The notes under the pieces were generated by a model. The model was not told the origin of the DNA and did not search any database. It saw nothing but the letters and a program-made list of their open reading frames with translations. Positions 1-6,689 of a DNA stretch of 9,630 nt are shown here, piece by piece. Both the position numbers and the translations under genes were made by a program. Origin of the DNA: DASRVA01 sp035550715 (lineage in GTDB: Bacteria > Gemmatimonadota > Gemmatimonadetes > JACCXV01 > JAHWKZ01); contig DASZOP010000001.1 in assembly GCA_035550715.1 (NCBI GenBank), positions 1-9,630 of the forward strand, read 5' to 3'. Within the stretch, counting starts at the first letter, position 1, and the number at the start of each line of letters is the position of its first letter.

Positions 1-1266
1 CCCGATGTCGCCCCGCCACCGGAGGGCCGGCGCGTGGATCCGCTCGAGCGCCGCATAGGCGCGGCCGCGGGCCTCTCCGAGGTCGGCGCCGACGGCGGTG
101 ACGTTCAGGACGCGCCCGCCCGAGATCAGGAGCGCCCCCTCTGCGCGGCCCGTCCCGGCGTGGAAGACGACGACTCCGTCCCGGTCGAAAGCCGAAGGCC
201 CGAGCTCCGGCGGGAGCTCGATGGCGGCCCCGGATTCGCAGGGGCCGGGGTAGCCGCGCGCGGCGGCCACGACCGTCATGCACGCGCCGGGTCGCCAGAC
301 GGGCGCCAGGCGCTCGAGCCCCCGGCCCGGCTCGGTCGCCGCGAGGAGATCGAGAAGGTCGCTCTCCAGGAGCGGCAGGATCGCCTGGGTCTCGGGATCG
401 CCGAAGCGGGCGTTCCACTCGAGCACCTTGGGGCCGTCAGGGGTCAGCATGAGACCCGCATAGAGGCAACCCGTGTAGAGGGTTCCCTGATCGGCGAGGC
501 CGTCCAGGAGCGGCCGGAAGATCCCGTCCATGACGTGGCGCCGGAGATCCTCGTCGACCAGCGAGACCGGGGCGTACGCCCCCATCCCGCCCGTGTTGGG
601 GCCCAGGTCCCCGTCGAAAGCGCGCTTGTGATCCTGGGACGGAAGCAGGGGGACCAGGGTGCGCCCGTCGGTCAGGGCGATCATCGAAAGCTCTTCCCCC
701 TCCAGGAACTCCTCGATCACGACCTCGTCCCCGGCCGCGCCGAACTCGCGGCGCCGGAAGCAGGCGCCGAGGGCGTCGTCGATCTCGTCCTCGGTCGCGC
801 ACACGAGGGCGCCCTTCCCGGCCGCCAGCCCGCTCGCCTTGACCACGCAGGGCGGGCCGATCTCGGCGGCGTAGCGGGCGGCCGCGGCTGGGTCGCGGAA
901 GACCTGGAAGCCCGCGGTCGGGATTCCCAGCTCCCGCATGAGGTCTTTGGCGAACGCCTTGGAGGATTCGATCCGCGCAGCCGCCTTCGTGGGCCCGAAG
1001 ATCGGCCGCCCCGCGGCGCGGAAGGCGTCGACGATCCCTGCCGCCAGCGGCGCCTCGGGACCGACGACCGTGAAGTCGATCCCCTCGTCGCCGGCGAGCG
1101 CGGTCAGCCGCGCGACGTCTGATGGCGACACGTCGACCGCCCGGGCGAGCGGATCGGTCCCGCCGTTTCCCTTCGTGATCAGGTAATCGTGCTCGGGATG
1201 GTCCCGGTGGAGCTTCCACAGGAAGGCATGCTCACGCCCGCCGTTCCCGACGATCAGGATCCGCAC
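1..1266 (-). CDS. purD: Phosphoribosylamine--glycine ligase (GAR synthetase), 3' end cut by window edge
   Basis: ATP-grasp enzyme of de novo purine synthesis that joins 5-phosphoribosylamine to glycine, giving glycinamide ribonucleotide; cytosolic. The 422 visible residues open with the family hallmark MRILIVGNGGREHA. They continue with VVGPEAPL (67-74), the ATP-grasp stretch VVKASGLAAGKGA (141-153), the signature LGPNTGGMGAYAP (221-233) and EWNARFGDPETQ (283-294) with the metal/ATP-binding Glu and Asn. The frame is still open at base 1 and ends in RWRGDIG. This matches the RKDIGWRAL-type C terminus of known PurD proteins, so only about 5-15 residues should be missing. The start is GTG at 1264-1266, one base after the stop of the upstream PLP-enzyme gene, with GAGG nine bases before it, so translation is probably coupled. 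One variation is KASG where most PurD have KADG. No other purine gene is visible here. Confidence 0.97.
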   Translation of the reverse strand, partial: MRILIVGNGGREHAFLWKLHRDHPEHDYLITKGNGGTDPLARAVDVSPSDVARLTALAGDEGIDFTVVGPEAPLAAGIVDAFRAAGRPIFGPTKAAARIESSKAFAKDLMRELGIPTAGFQVFRDPAAAARYAAEIGPPCVVKASGLAAGKGALVCATEDEIDDALGACFRRREFGAAGDEVVIEEFLEGEELSMIALTDGRTLVPLLPSQDHKRAFDGDLGPNTGGMGAYAPVSLVDEDLRRHVMDGIFRPLLDGLADQGTLYTGCLYAGLMLTPDGPKVLEWNARFGDPETQAILPLLESDLLDLLAATEPGRGLERLAPVWRPGACMTVVAAARGYPGPCESGAAIELPPELGPSAFDRDGVVVFHAGTGRAEGALLISGGRVLNVTAVGADLGEARGRAYAALERIHAPALRWRGDIG

Positions 1267-1267
1267 C

Positions 1268-2434
1268 TCAGACCGCCTCGAGCGCCCGGGCCAGATCCTC
1301 GCGGAGATCCTCCACGTCCTCGATCCCGACCGAGAGCCGGACCAGCCGGTCGGAGAACCCCATCCGCTCGCGCTCGGCCTCGGGGACGGCGGCGTGGGTC
1401 ATCGAGACCGGATGGCTGCACAGGCTCTCGACACCGCCAAGGCTCTCGGCGAGCTGGAAGATCTGGAGCGCCTCGAGGAAGCGGCGCCCCTCGTCCCGGT
1501 CGTCGAATTCGAGCGAGATCACCCCGCCGAAGCCGCTCATCTGCCGGCGCGCGAGGTCGTGCTGGGGATGATCCGGGAGGCCCGGGTAGTGGACGGCCAG
1601 GACCTTCGGATGCGCGGCCAGCCACGCGGCCAGCTCGCGCGCGCTGGCCTCGCTCCGCTCCATCCGGACGTGGAGGGTCTTGAGGCCTCTGAGCGCGAGC
1701 CAGCAGTCGAGCGGCCCGGGGACCGCGCCGACCGAGTTCTGGATGAACCGGAGCCGCGCCGCGAGGTCCGCGTCACGGGTCACGACCACGCCCCCCACCA
1801 TGTCGCTGTGGCCGTTCAGGAACTTGGTCGTGGAGTGGACGACCAGCCGGGCCCCAGCCTCGATCGGGCGCTGGAAGAAGGGCGTCATGAACGTGTTGTC
1901 GACGACGAGGATCAGACCCGACCGGTCCGCCAGCTCCGCCATCGCCTCGAGGTCGGCGAGCCGCATGAGCGGGTTCGACGGCGTCTCGACGTAGAGCATT
2001 CGCGAGGCCGGTCCGATCGCCGCCTCGACGGCGGCCGGGTCGCGCGTGTCGACGTAGTCGAAGGTGAGCCCGAAGCGCGACAGGACCTGGTCGAAGAGCC
2101 GGTGGGTCCCGCCGTACAGGTTCTCCCCGGCCACCACGTGGTCGCCGCCGTCGAGGAGGGTCAGGATCGCGTGGATGGCGGCGGTGCCGGAGCCGAAGGC
2201 GATCCCCTCGGTGGCGCCTTCGAGGGCCGCGATGCACGCCTCGAGTGCCTCGCGGGTCCGGTTGTGGGTACGCGCGTACTCGTACCCCTTGTGGTCCCCG
2301 ACTCCCCGCTGGACGTAGGTCGAGGTCTGGTAGATGGGCATCATGACGGCGCCGGTAACCGGGTCCGGCTCCTGGCCGGCGTGGATGGCCAGCGTGCCGA
2401 AGCGGGGGCCGCCCTTCGGCGGCGTCTCAGCCAC
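1268..2434 (-). CDS. Cystathionine gamma-synthase / gamma-lyase family PLP enzyme
   Basis: PLP-dependent Cys/Met-metabolism enzyme of 388 residues, a normal length for the family. Visible landmarks are Y53 and R55 (YEYARTHNRTRE), which reach the phosphate of the neighbouring subunit's PLP; GSGTAAIHA (81-89); Y107 in NLYGGT, which stacks on PLP; ETPSNP (150-155); D179 in VVDNTF; the PLP lysine K204 in HSTTKFLNGHSD; and SLGGVESL (331-338). R367 in RLSVGIED should hold the substrate carboxylate. A glycine in YGGT, where methionine gamma-lyases have cysteine, argues against that activity. Synthase (O-acyl-homoserine plus cysteine to cystathionine) and lyase (transsulfuration) cannot be separated from motifs alone, so metB or metC/mccB is not assigned. 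The GTG at 2432-2434 gives the expected N terminus and overlaps the TPR stop by 8 bases. The frame stays open far upstream inside the TPR gene, and a GTG ending at 2455 is a possible alternative. Confidence 0.9.
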   Translation of the reverse strand: MAETPPKGGPRFGTLAIHAGQEPDPVTGAVMMPIYQTSTYVQRGVGDHKGYEYARTHNRTREALEACIAALEGATEGIAFGSGTAAIHAILTLLDGGDHVVAGENLYGGTHRLFDQVLSRFGLTFDYVDTRDPAAVEAAIGPASRMLYVETPSNPLMRLADLEAMAELADRSGLILVVDNTFMTPFFQRPIEAGARLVVHSTTKFLNGHSDMVGGVVVTRDADLAARLRFIQNSVGAVPGPLDCWLALRGLKTLHVRMERSEASARELAAWLAAHPKVLAVHYPGLPDHPQHDLARRQMSGFGGVISLEFDDRDEGRRFLEALQIFQLAESLGGVESLCSHPVSMTHAAVPEAERERMGFSDRLVRLSVGIEDVEDLREDLARALEAV

Positions 2435-3371
2435 GCGCGGTGCCGGCGACCGCACGCGCCTGGCGGTACATCTCCCGCGCGCGCTCCGTGCGTCCCTTGC
2501 GGTCCCAGATGATCCCGAGATGGTGGTACGACTTGGAGTCGTTCGGATCGGATTCGATGGCGCGCTCGAACGCCTGGGCCGCCTCGTCGATCCGGTCGAG
2601 GTGGTTGAGGCACACGCCCAGGTAGTAATGGCCGCGGGCCACCCCGGGGGCCAGGTCGATCGCCTTCCTGAGCTGGGCGATCGACTCCTCGTACAGCCCC
2701 TTCTTGCCGAGGACGATCCCGAGCTCGCGGTGGGCCGTCGGGTTGTCGGGCTCGATCCGGAGCGCACGGGCGAGCTCCTCCTCGGCCTCCCCGTAGTTCC
2801 CGGCGCGGCAGTAGGCCGAGCCCAAGGCGATCGCCGTCTCGACCGAATCGGGGAGGAACTCGCGCGTCTCGAGGAGCTGCGCCAGGGCCAGGTCGTGGAG
2901 GCCCCGGTCCAGGTGGATCTCGGCGAGCCGGGTCGAGGCCGCGACGTCGCGGGGGTTCCGGCGGAGCGTCTCGAGGAGACCCTGGACCTCGGTGTCGCCG
3001 GAGATGACGGGGGCCTCGGCGGCTGGCGGCGCCGGCATCGGTCGCACGTCGGGAACGGCGGCCGGACGCGCGAGAGGCTCCCTATGCGCGATGGTTCCGG
3101 CCCGGGCGGGCGGCTCGGATCGCGCCGGCCGCTCCTCGGGCAGCGGCAAGGGCGCTCCCTCGATCCGGGCGGGCTCCGGCCGCTCGGAGGGCTCCTCGCG
3201 GGCGGCCGGCGGCGCGGGCTGCCGTCCCTTCCGCTCCGCCGACCGCTCCTCGGGGGTCGGCGCGGGGGGGCGTTCCCACGCCTCCCCGAGCAGCCCCTTG
3301 AGCCGGTCGGCGTCGAGACCGGCCAGCGGGTCGCCGGCCAGCCGGCGGGCCTGTCCGTCCTTCTCAGGCAT
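2427..3371 (-). CDS. TPR-repeat protein with a Pro/Arg/Glu-rich N-terminal linker, coupled to parA
   Basis: Protein of 314 residues with no signal peptide or membrane segment, so probably cytoplasmic. Residues 1-33 form a short, possibly helical head with basic residues (EKDGQARR). Residues 34-125 are low-complexity, rich in Pro, Ala, Arg and Glu, and likely disordered. From 143 to the end run five tetratricopeptide repeats in exact 34-residue register (143-176, 177-210, 211-244, 245-278, 279-312). They carry the usual small/aromatic pattern, for example LGSAYCRAGNYGEAEEELARA and LGIVLGKKGLYEESIAQLRKA. TPR arrays bind other proteins, and no catalytic motif is seen. The ATG at 3369-3371 overlaps the end of parA by 8 bases, so the two proteins are probably made together. 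A partner or adaptor role for the ParA ATPase is inference from this overlap. The specific function is unknown. Confidence 0.85.
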   Translation of the reverse strand: MPEKDGQARRLAGDPLAGLDADRLKGLLGEAWERPPAPTPEERSAERKGRQPAPPAAREEPSERPEPARIEGAPLPLPEERPARSEPPARAGTIAHREPLARPAAVPDVRPMPAPPAAEAPVISGDTEVQGLLETLRRNPRDVAASTRLAEIHLDRGLHDLALAQLLETREFLPDSVETAIALGSAYCRAGNYGEAEEELARALRIEPDNPTAHRELGIVLGKKGLYEESIAQLRKAIDLAPGVARGHYYLGVCLNHLDRIDEAAQAFERAIESDPNDSKSYHHLGIIWDRKGRTERAREMYRQARAVAGTARG

Positions 3372-4140
3372 CGCTGAGCCGCTCCACCAGCTTCCGGTAG
3401 TCCTGAGCGCCGTGCGAGCGCGGCGCGTACTCGAAGATCGTCTGGTGGTGACCCGGCGCCTCGCTCAGCCGGACGTTGTCACGGATAGGCTCGGTGACCG
3501 CCCCGGCGAAGTGGCGCCTGAGCACCTTCAGGATCTCGCCGCTCTTCCGGGTGTTGCTGCGGTAGAAGGTGGGCACGACCGCCGTGATCCGGATGTCGCG
3601 TCCGTTCCATGACGACATGCGGAGGATGTTCTCGACGATCTGGCGCACGCCCACCAGGGCGAGGAACTCCATCGAGATCGGGATCACCACCTCTTCGGCG
3701 AAGGCGAGCGCGCTCGTCGTCAGCATGCTCATCGACGGTGCGCAGTCCAGGATGATGTAATCGTAGTCGGAGATGGGCGTCAGCCGGTTCGCCAGGCTCC
3801 GCTCCCGCTCCTGGCCCCAGATCAGCCGCTCCTCGGTCTCGGCGAGCCGCCAGTCGCTGGCGATGACGTCCAGGTTGTCGCGCACGGCGACCCGCGCCTC
3901 GTCGGCGCTGACCTGCCCGGCCATGAGACCCGCCATGCGAACGTCCTCGGCATCCAGCCCGAACCACGCCCCCACGTTCCCCTGCGGGTCCAGCTCGACC
4001 AGCAGCACCCGCTGATGGCGATCGGCCAGGCCGGCGGCCAGGTGCACGGCCGTCGTCGTCTTCCCGGTGCCTCCCTTGTGGTTGACGACCGCGATCCGGC
4101 GCATTTCGGGATTTCGGAAGAGCGTGATCTGTCCCGGCAT
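3364..4140 (-). CDS. ParA/Soj-family deviant Walker ATPase without an adjacent ParB
   Basis: P-loop ATPase of the ParA/MinD superfamily; relatives form ATP-dependent dimers on DNA that segregate plasmids or chromosomes or position large protein complexes. With the start chosen it has 258 residues. The deviant Walker A is KGGTGKTT (22-29, signature lysine K22, P-loop lysine K27). Walker A' is VELDPQGN (48-55), whose D51 matches the hydrolysis aspartate. Walker B is IILDCAP (129-135). The C terminus has the ParA-type IRDNVRLSEAPGHH (219-232). There is no N-terminal helix-turn-helix, so it resembles short chromosomal Soj rather than P1-type ParA. Start sites are uncertain: ATG at 4140 leaves a 19-base gap after cutA, ATG at 4104 starts just before the conserved RRIAVVN, and ATG at 4182 would overlap cutA. 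None has a clear Shine-Dalgarno. The next gene is a TPR protein, not ParB, so cargo and role are unknown. Confidence 0.92.
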   Translation of the reverse strand: MPGQITLFRNPEMRRIAVVNHKGGTGKTTTAVHLAAGLADRHQRVLLVELDPQGNVGAWFGLDAEDVRMAGLMAGQVSADEARVAVRDNLDVIASDWRLAETEERLIWGQERERSLANRLTPISDYDYIILDCAPSMSMLTTSALAFAEEVVIPISMEFLALVGVRQIVENILRMSSWNGRDIRITAVVPTFYRSNTRKSGEILKVLRRHFAGAVTEPIRDNVRLSEAPGHHQTIFEYAPRSHGAQDYRKLVERLSDA

Positions 4141-4159
4141 TGTGAAGGAAGAATTGAGT

Positions 4160-4495
4160 TTAACCCGAACCTGTTTCCTCAACCACCCACCTCAGGTAGG
4201 CCGGGGAGCCTCCATCGACGGGGACGGCCACGAGCTCGGGAAGGTCGTACGGATGAAGCTCGTCCAGACGTTGCCGGAGGGCCTCGAGGCGCTCCTGGCG
4301 GGTCTTGACGAGGAGCAGGCACTCGGGCGCAGTCTCGACCGCCCCCTCCCAGCGGTAGACGGAGGTCAGATCCGGGACGATGTTGACGCACGCGGCCAGG
4401 CGCTCGTCGACCAACGCGGAGGCGATCCGCCGGGCGGTGCCCTCGTCAGGGCAGGTCGTGAGGGCGAGACAGACCTGTGTCTCGGCCGCGCTCAC
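4160..4495 (-). CDS. cutA: CutA1-like divalent-cation tolerance protein
   Basis: Small CutA1-family protein of 111 residues, close to the usual 105-112. Family members form very stable trimers with a PII-like ferredoxin fold. E. coli cutA was linked to copper tolerance, but the true biochemical role is unsettled. Visible features are LTTCPDEGTARRIASALV near the N terminus, the signature AACVNIVPDLTSVYRWEG (34-51), KTRQERLEALRQRL in the central helix, and the conserved HPYDLPELVAVPVDGGSPAYLRW ending. The GTG start at 4493-4495 shares GTGA with the NUDIX stop, preceded by a G-run that can act as a ribosome site; a longer frame upstream lies inside the NUDIX gene and lacks family similarity. The TAA stop at 4160-4162 lies in the least GC-rich patch of the window. 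Context gives no hint of a metal role. Confidence 0.93.
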   Translation of the reverse strand: MSAAETQVCLALTTCPDEGTARRIASALVDERLAACVNIVPDLTSVYRWEGAVETAPECLLLVKTRQERLEALRQRLDELHPYDLPELVAVPVDGGSPAYLRWVVEETGSG

Positions 4496-5061
4496 CGTCC
4501 CCCCGCTCGGGGCCGGTCGCGGGCGCCACGTTGATGCGCCATCCAGAGCCCGACCAGGGTCTTGGCGTCCCGGATCTCCCCGCTCACCATCCACTCCATC
4601 GCCTGGGCGAACGGGACCCGCACGACCTCGATGTGCTCGTCCTCGTCGTAGCGCGTCTCGCCGTCCTCCAGCTCCTCCGCGAGCCAGATCTCCATCACTT
4701 CGTCACAGAAGCCGGGCGTCGTGAAGAACCGGGCCAGGCGCTGCCAGCTCCCGGCGCGGTGGCCGGTTTCCTCCTCGAGCTCACGTTCGGCGCAGGCGCG
4801 GAAGGACTCCCCCGGGGAAAGCGTCCCGGCCGGGATCTCCCAGATCGTTTCCTCCACCGGATAGCGGAACTGCCGGAGCAGGGCCACGGTGTCGTCCTCG
4901 AACAGCGCCACGACGGCCGCCGCCCCGCGGTGGTGGACGACGTCGTAGACCGACTCGCTTTCCCGGCCGTCCGCGACCAGCCGGATCCGGTCCCGGTGCA
5001 GCTCGACGACACGTCCCTGGAAGACGGTCTCCCGCGCCAGCCGCTCCCAACGGACGGTCAC
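4492..5061 (-). CDS. NUDIX hydrolase, ADP-ribose pyrophosphatase type
   Basis: Hydrolase of nucleoside diphosphates linked to another moiety, most likely ADP-ribose to AMP plus ribose 5-phosphate; cytosolic. The product is 189 residues. A complete Nudix box runs from G79 to H101: G79, E85, R93-E94-L95, E97-E98 and G100, with all metal-binding glutamates present. It is preceded by IWEIPAG (73-79). A proline follows about 16 residues after the box (TTPG, P116), the pattern known from ADP-ribose-specific members such as NudF. The N-terminal strand region (11-67, ending RQFRYPVEE) also fits that subfamily. The GTG start at 5059-5061 overlaps the stop of the SAM hydrolase gene as GTGA, and the gene ends with the same overlap onto cutA, so all three are probably co-translated. 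The substrate is inferred from motif spacing; other sugar nucleotides remain possible. Confidence 0.93.
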   Translation of the reverse strand: MTVRWERLARETVFQGRVVELHRDRIRLVADGRESESVYDVVHHRGAAAVVALFEDDTVALLRQFRYPVEETIWEIPAGTLSPGESFRACAERELEEETGHRAGSWQRLARFFTTPGFCDEVMEIWLAEELEDGETRYDEDEHIEVVRVPFAQAMEWMVSGEIRDAKTLVGLWMAHQRGARDRPRAGGR

Positions 5062-5864
5062 CGGCGCCGGAGGACGACCGGGATCCCCGGACCTAGCCCC
5101 AGCCGGTCCGCCGCCGATCCCGCCCGGCACGCCACCTCGAGCCACCCCGCCGAGCCCACCAGCCCGCACAGCTCCCCCACACGGACGTCGCTGTAGGTCC
5201 GGACGACCGGCATCGACTTCCCGCCCGCCTCGACGACGACCGGCCCGTGCGCGTGGTCGACCCACCGCTCGGGGAGGTTGGTGACGGCATTGCCGAAGTG
5301 GTCCACGTGGACGACCTCGCCCCGATAGGCGCCCCGCTCCTCGACCGGCGCGGGGAACTCGAATCGCGCGAGCCCGCTGACCCGCGGGCCGAACAGCGAC
5401 AGATCCGGCGGACCGGAGGCGACCATCCGCGCCAGGTGAGCGGCTACGGAGGCGAAGACGTCGCGGCCGTGGAAGGTCGAGCTCGGCTCGGCGCCGTCCC
5501 GCCACCAGCGGGACTCCGAGGTCTCCACGGCCTCGGGATCCGCGTCGGCGAACGGCGGGCAGAAGAGGGTGAACACCCCGCTGTCCGGACCGACCAGGTA
5601 CTGCTCGTTCTCGACCTTGACGGCGAGCGGGCGGCGGGGCGTCCCGACGCCGGGGTCCACGACCACGCAGTGCACGGCCCCGCGCGGGAAGTACGGCACG
5701 GCCCGGTACAAGGCGAAGGCCGCCGAGCGGACGTCCTGGGGGGGGATTTCGTGCGTGAGGTCGAGGACCCGCGTCTCCGGCGCCAGGCTCACGATCACGC
5801 CCTTCATGGCGCCCACGTACCCATCCGCGGTCCCGAAGTCGGTGGTGAGCGTGATCAGGCCCAT
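5058..5864 (-). CDS. S-adenosylmethionine hydrolase (SAM hydroxide adenosyltransferase, DUF62 family)
   Basis: Member of the DUF62 family related to fluorinase and chlorinase; characterised archaeal and bacterial members use water to split SAM into adenosine and methionine. The 268 residues include TTDFGTADGYVGAMKGV (7-23), DLTHEIPPQDVRSAAF (35-50), VVVDPGVGTPRR (67-78), TFHGRDVFA (130-138) and GEVVHVDHFGNAVTN (182-196). The presumed catalytic Asp-Arg-His triad is D70, R77 and H132, with Asp-Arg spacing as in the archaeal enzyme. The size (halogenases are about 300 residues with an extra loop) and the intact triad favour hydrolase over halogenase. One oddity is GPDSG at 92-96, where most relatives read PDNG. 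The ATG at 5862-5864 lies six bases after the rhomboid stop, with AGGCGG just upstream. It sits next to a NUDIX gene and upstream of a Cys/Met PLP enzyme, which hints at SAM or methionine turnover (inference). Confidence 0.93.
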   Translation of the reverse strand: MGLITLTTDFGTADGYVGAMKGVIVSLAPETRVLDLTHEIPPQDVRSAAFALYRAVPYFPRGAVHCVVVDPGVGTPRRPLAVKVENEQYLVGPDSGVFTLFCPPFADADPEAVETSESRWWRDGAEPSSTFHGRDVFASVAAHLARMVASGPPDLSLFGPRVSGLARFEFPAPVEERGAYRGEVVHVDHFGNAVTNLPERWVDHAHGPVVVEAGGKSMPVVRTYSDVRVGELCGLVGSAGWLEVACRAGSAADRLGLGPGIPVVLRRR

Positions 5865-5870
5865 GTCCGC

Positions 5871-6689
5871 CTAGTCCCGCTTGCGCCGCCGGCTCGCTTC
5901 ATCGAGGATCCTCTCCTCCTCGGGCGTCAGGCTTTCCAGCCCATGCTCGGAGATCTTGTCGAGGATGCGATCGATCTCCCCCTCCAGCCGGGGATCCTCG
6001 GTCTGCGATCCTCCCCCGCTGTCGATCAGCTCGAGATGGCGTCGGCGCCAGCGGCGCAGGTATCGCTCGAGCGGCGACGCCCCCCGTCCGTACCGCAGGT
6101 ACAGGAACCCGGCCAGCATGCCCCCGACATGGGCCGCGCGAGCGATCCCGCCGCCCGGCTGGGAGAAGAGATACACGATCTCCAGCACAACGAGACCGGC
6201 GACCAGGTACTTGGCCTTGATCGGCAGCAGGAACCAGATGTACACGTACTGGTTCGGGAACAGCATGCCGAACGCCAGCAGCACGCCCAGGACCGCCCCC
6301 GAGGCGCCGATCACCACCGAGTGGTAGTTGAAGACGAACGACAGCGCCGCCGCTCCCAGACCGCACAGGACGTAGTAGCGGGCGAACTCGCGCCGGCCCC
6401 ACAGCCACTCGATCTCCGTCCCGAACATCCACAGGACGAACATGTTGAAGAGCAGATGGAAGAACCCGCCATGGAGGAACATGTAGGTGAGGACCTGCCA
6501 CACCCAACCCCGCTCGATCACCCACTCCGGCCGGAGGCCGAAGAGGTCGATGAAACCGAGACCTGTCAGGTCGTAGAGCGCCCTGGAGAGCAGGAGCTGG
6601 AGGACGAAGACGACGCCGTTGGCAATGAGGAGCCACTTGACGGCGCTCGGGAGCGATCCGCCGGTGGGATCGTAGGTCGCCCGTCTCAT
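5871..6689 (-). CDS. Rhomboid intramembrane serine protease with C-terminal cytoplasmic tail
   Basis: Polytopic inner-membrane protease of 272 residues that cuts transmembrane substrates. The catalytic dyad is S130 in the GASG motif (128-131) and H187 in RAAHVGG. H78 and N82 in HGGFFHLLFNM match the oxyanion-hole His and Asn of GlpG. About six hydrophobic segments lie at 16-34, 64-90, 104-120, 126-145, 148-176 and 184-199. Residues 200-272 form a charged tail: an Arg-rich stretch (RYLRRWRRRH) that should sit on the cytoplasmic face, then an acidic helical piece with LDKISEHGLESLTPEEERIL (243-262). That C-terminal motif recurs in many bacterial rhomboids, but its role is unknown. The ATG overlaps the upstream stop as ATGA, with GAGG four bases before it. 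Physiological substrates cannot be predicted from sequence. Confidence 0.95.
   Translation of the reverse strand: MRRATYDPTGGSLPSAVKWLLIANGVVFVLQLLLSRALYDLTGLGFIDLFGLRPEWVIERGWVWQVLTYMFLHGGFFHLLFNMFVLWMFGTEIEWLWGRREFARYYVLCGLGAAALSFVFNYHSVVIGASGAVLGVLLAFGMLFPNQYVYIWFLLPIKAKYLVAGLVVLEIVYLFSQPGGGIARAAHVGGMLAGFLYLRYGRGASPLERYLRRWRRRHLELIDSGGGSQTEDPRLEGEIDRILDKISEHGLESLTPEEERILDEASRRRKRD

Noticed and set aside
2435..2767. Possible 111-residue N-terminal extension of the PLP enzyme
   Set aside because: The frame is open only because it overlaps the TPR gene out of frame; the extension is Arg/Ser-rich and unlike the family, whose N terminus fits the GTG at 2434.
34..3377. Three long plus-strand open frames (34-1122, 1394-2512, 2334-3377)
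   Set aside because: Antisense shadows of purD, the PLP enzyme and the TPR gene; no domains and no independent ribosome sites.
4141..4200. Sigma-70-type promoter before parA (TTGAGG followed by TAAACT)
   Set aside because: Spacing between the two hexamers is about 14 bases and the matches are poor, so it was not called as a feature.
4496..4594. Longer CutA start inside the NUDIX gene
   Set aside because: The extra residues have no CutA similarity, while the GTGA overlap gives the expected family length.
5058..5864. Fluorinase or chlorinase
   Set aside because: The length is short of halogenases, their extra loop is absent and the Asp-Arg-His hydrolase triad is intact.
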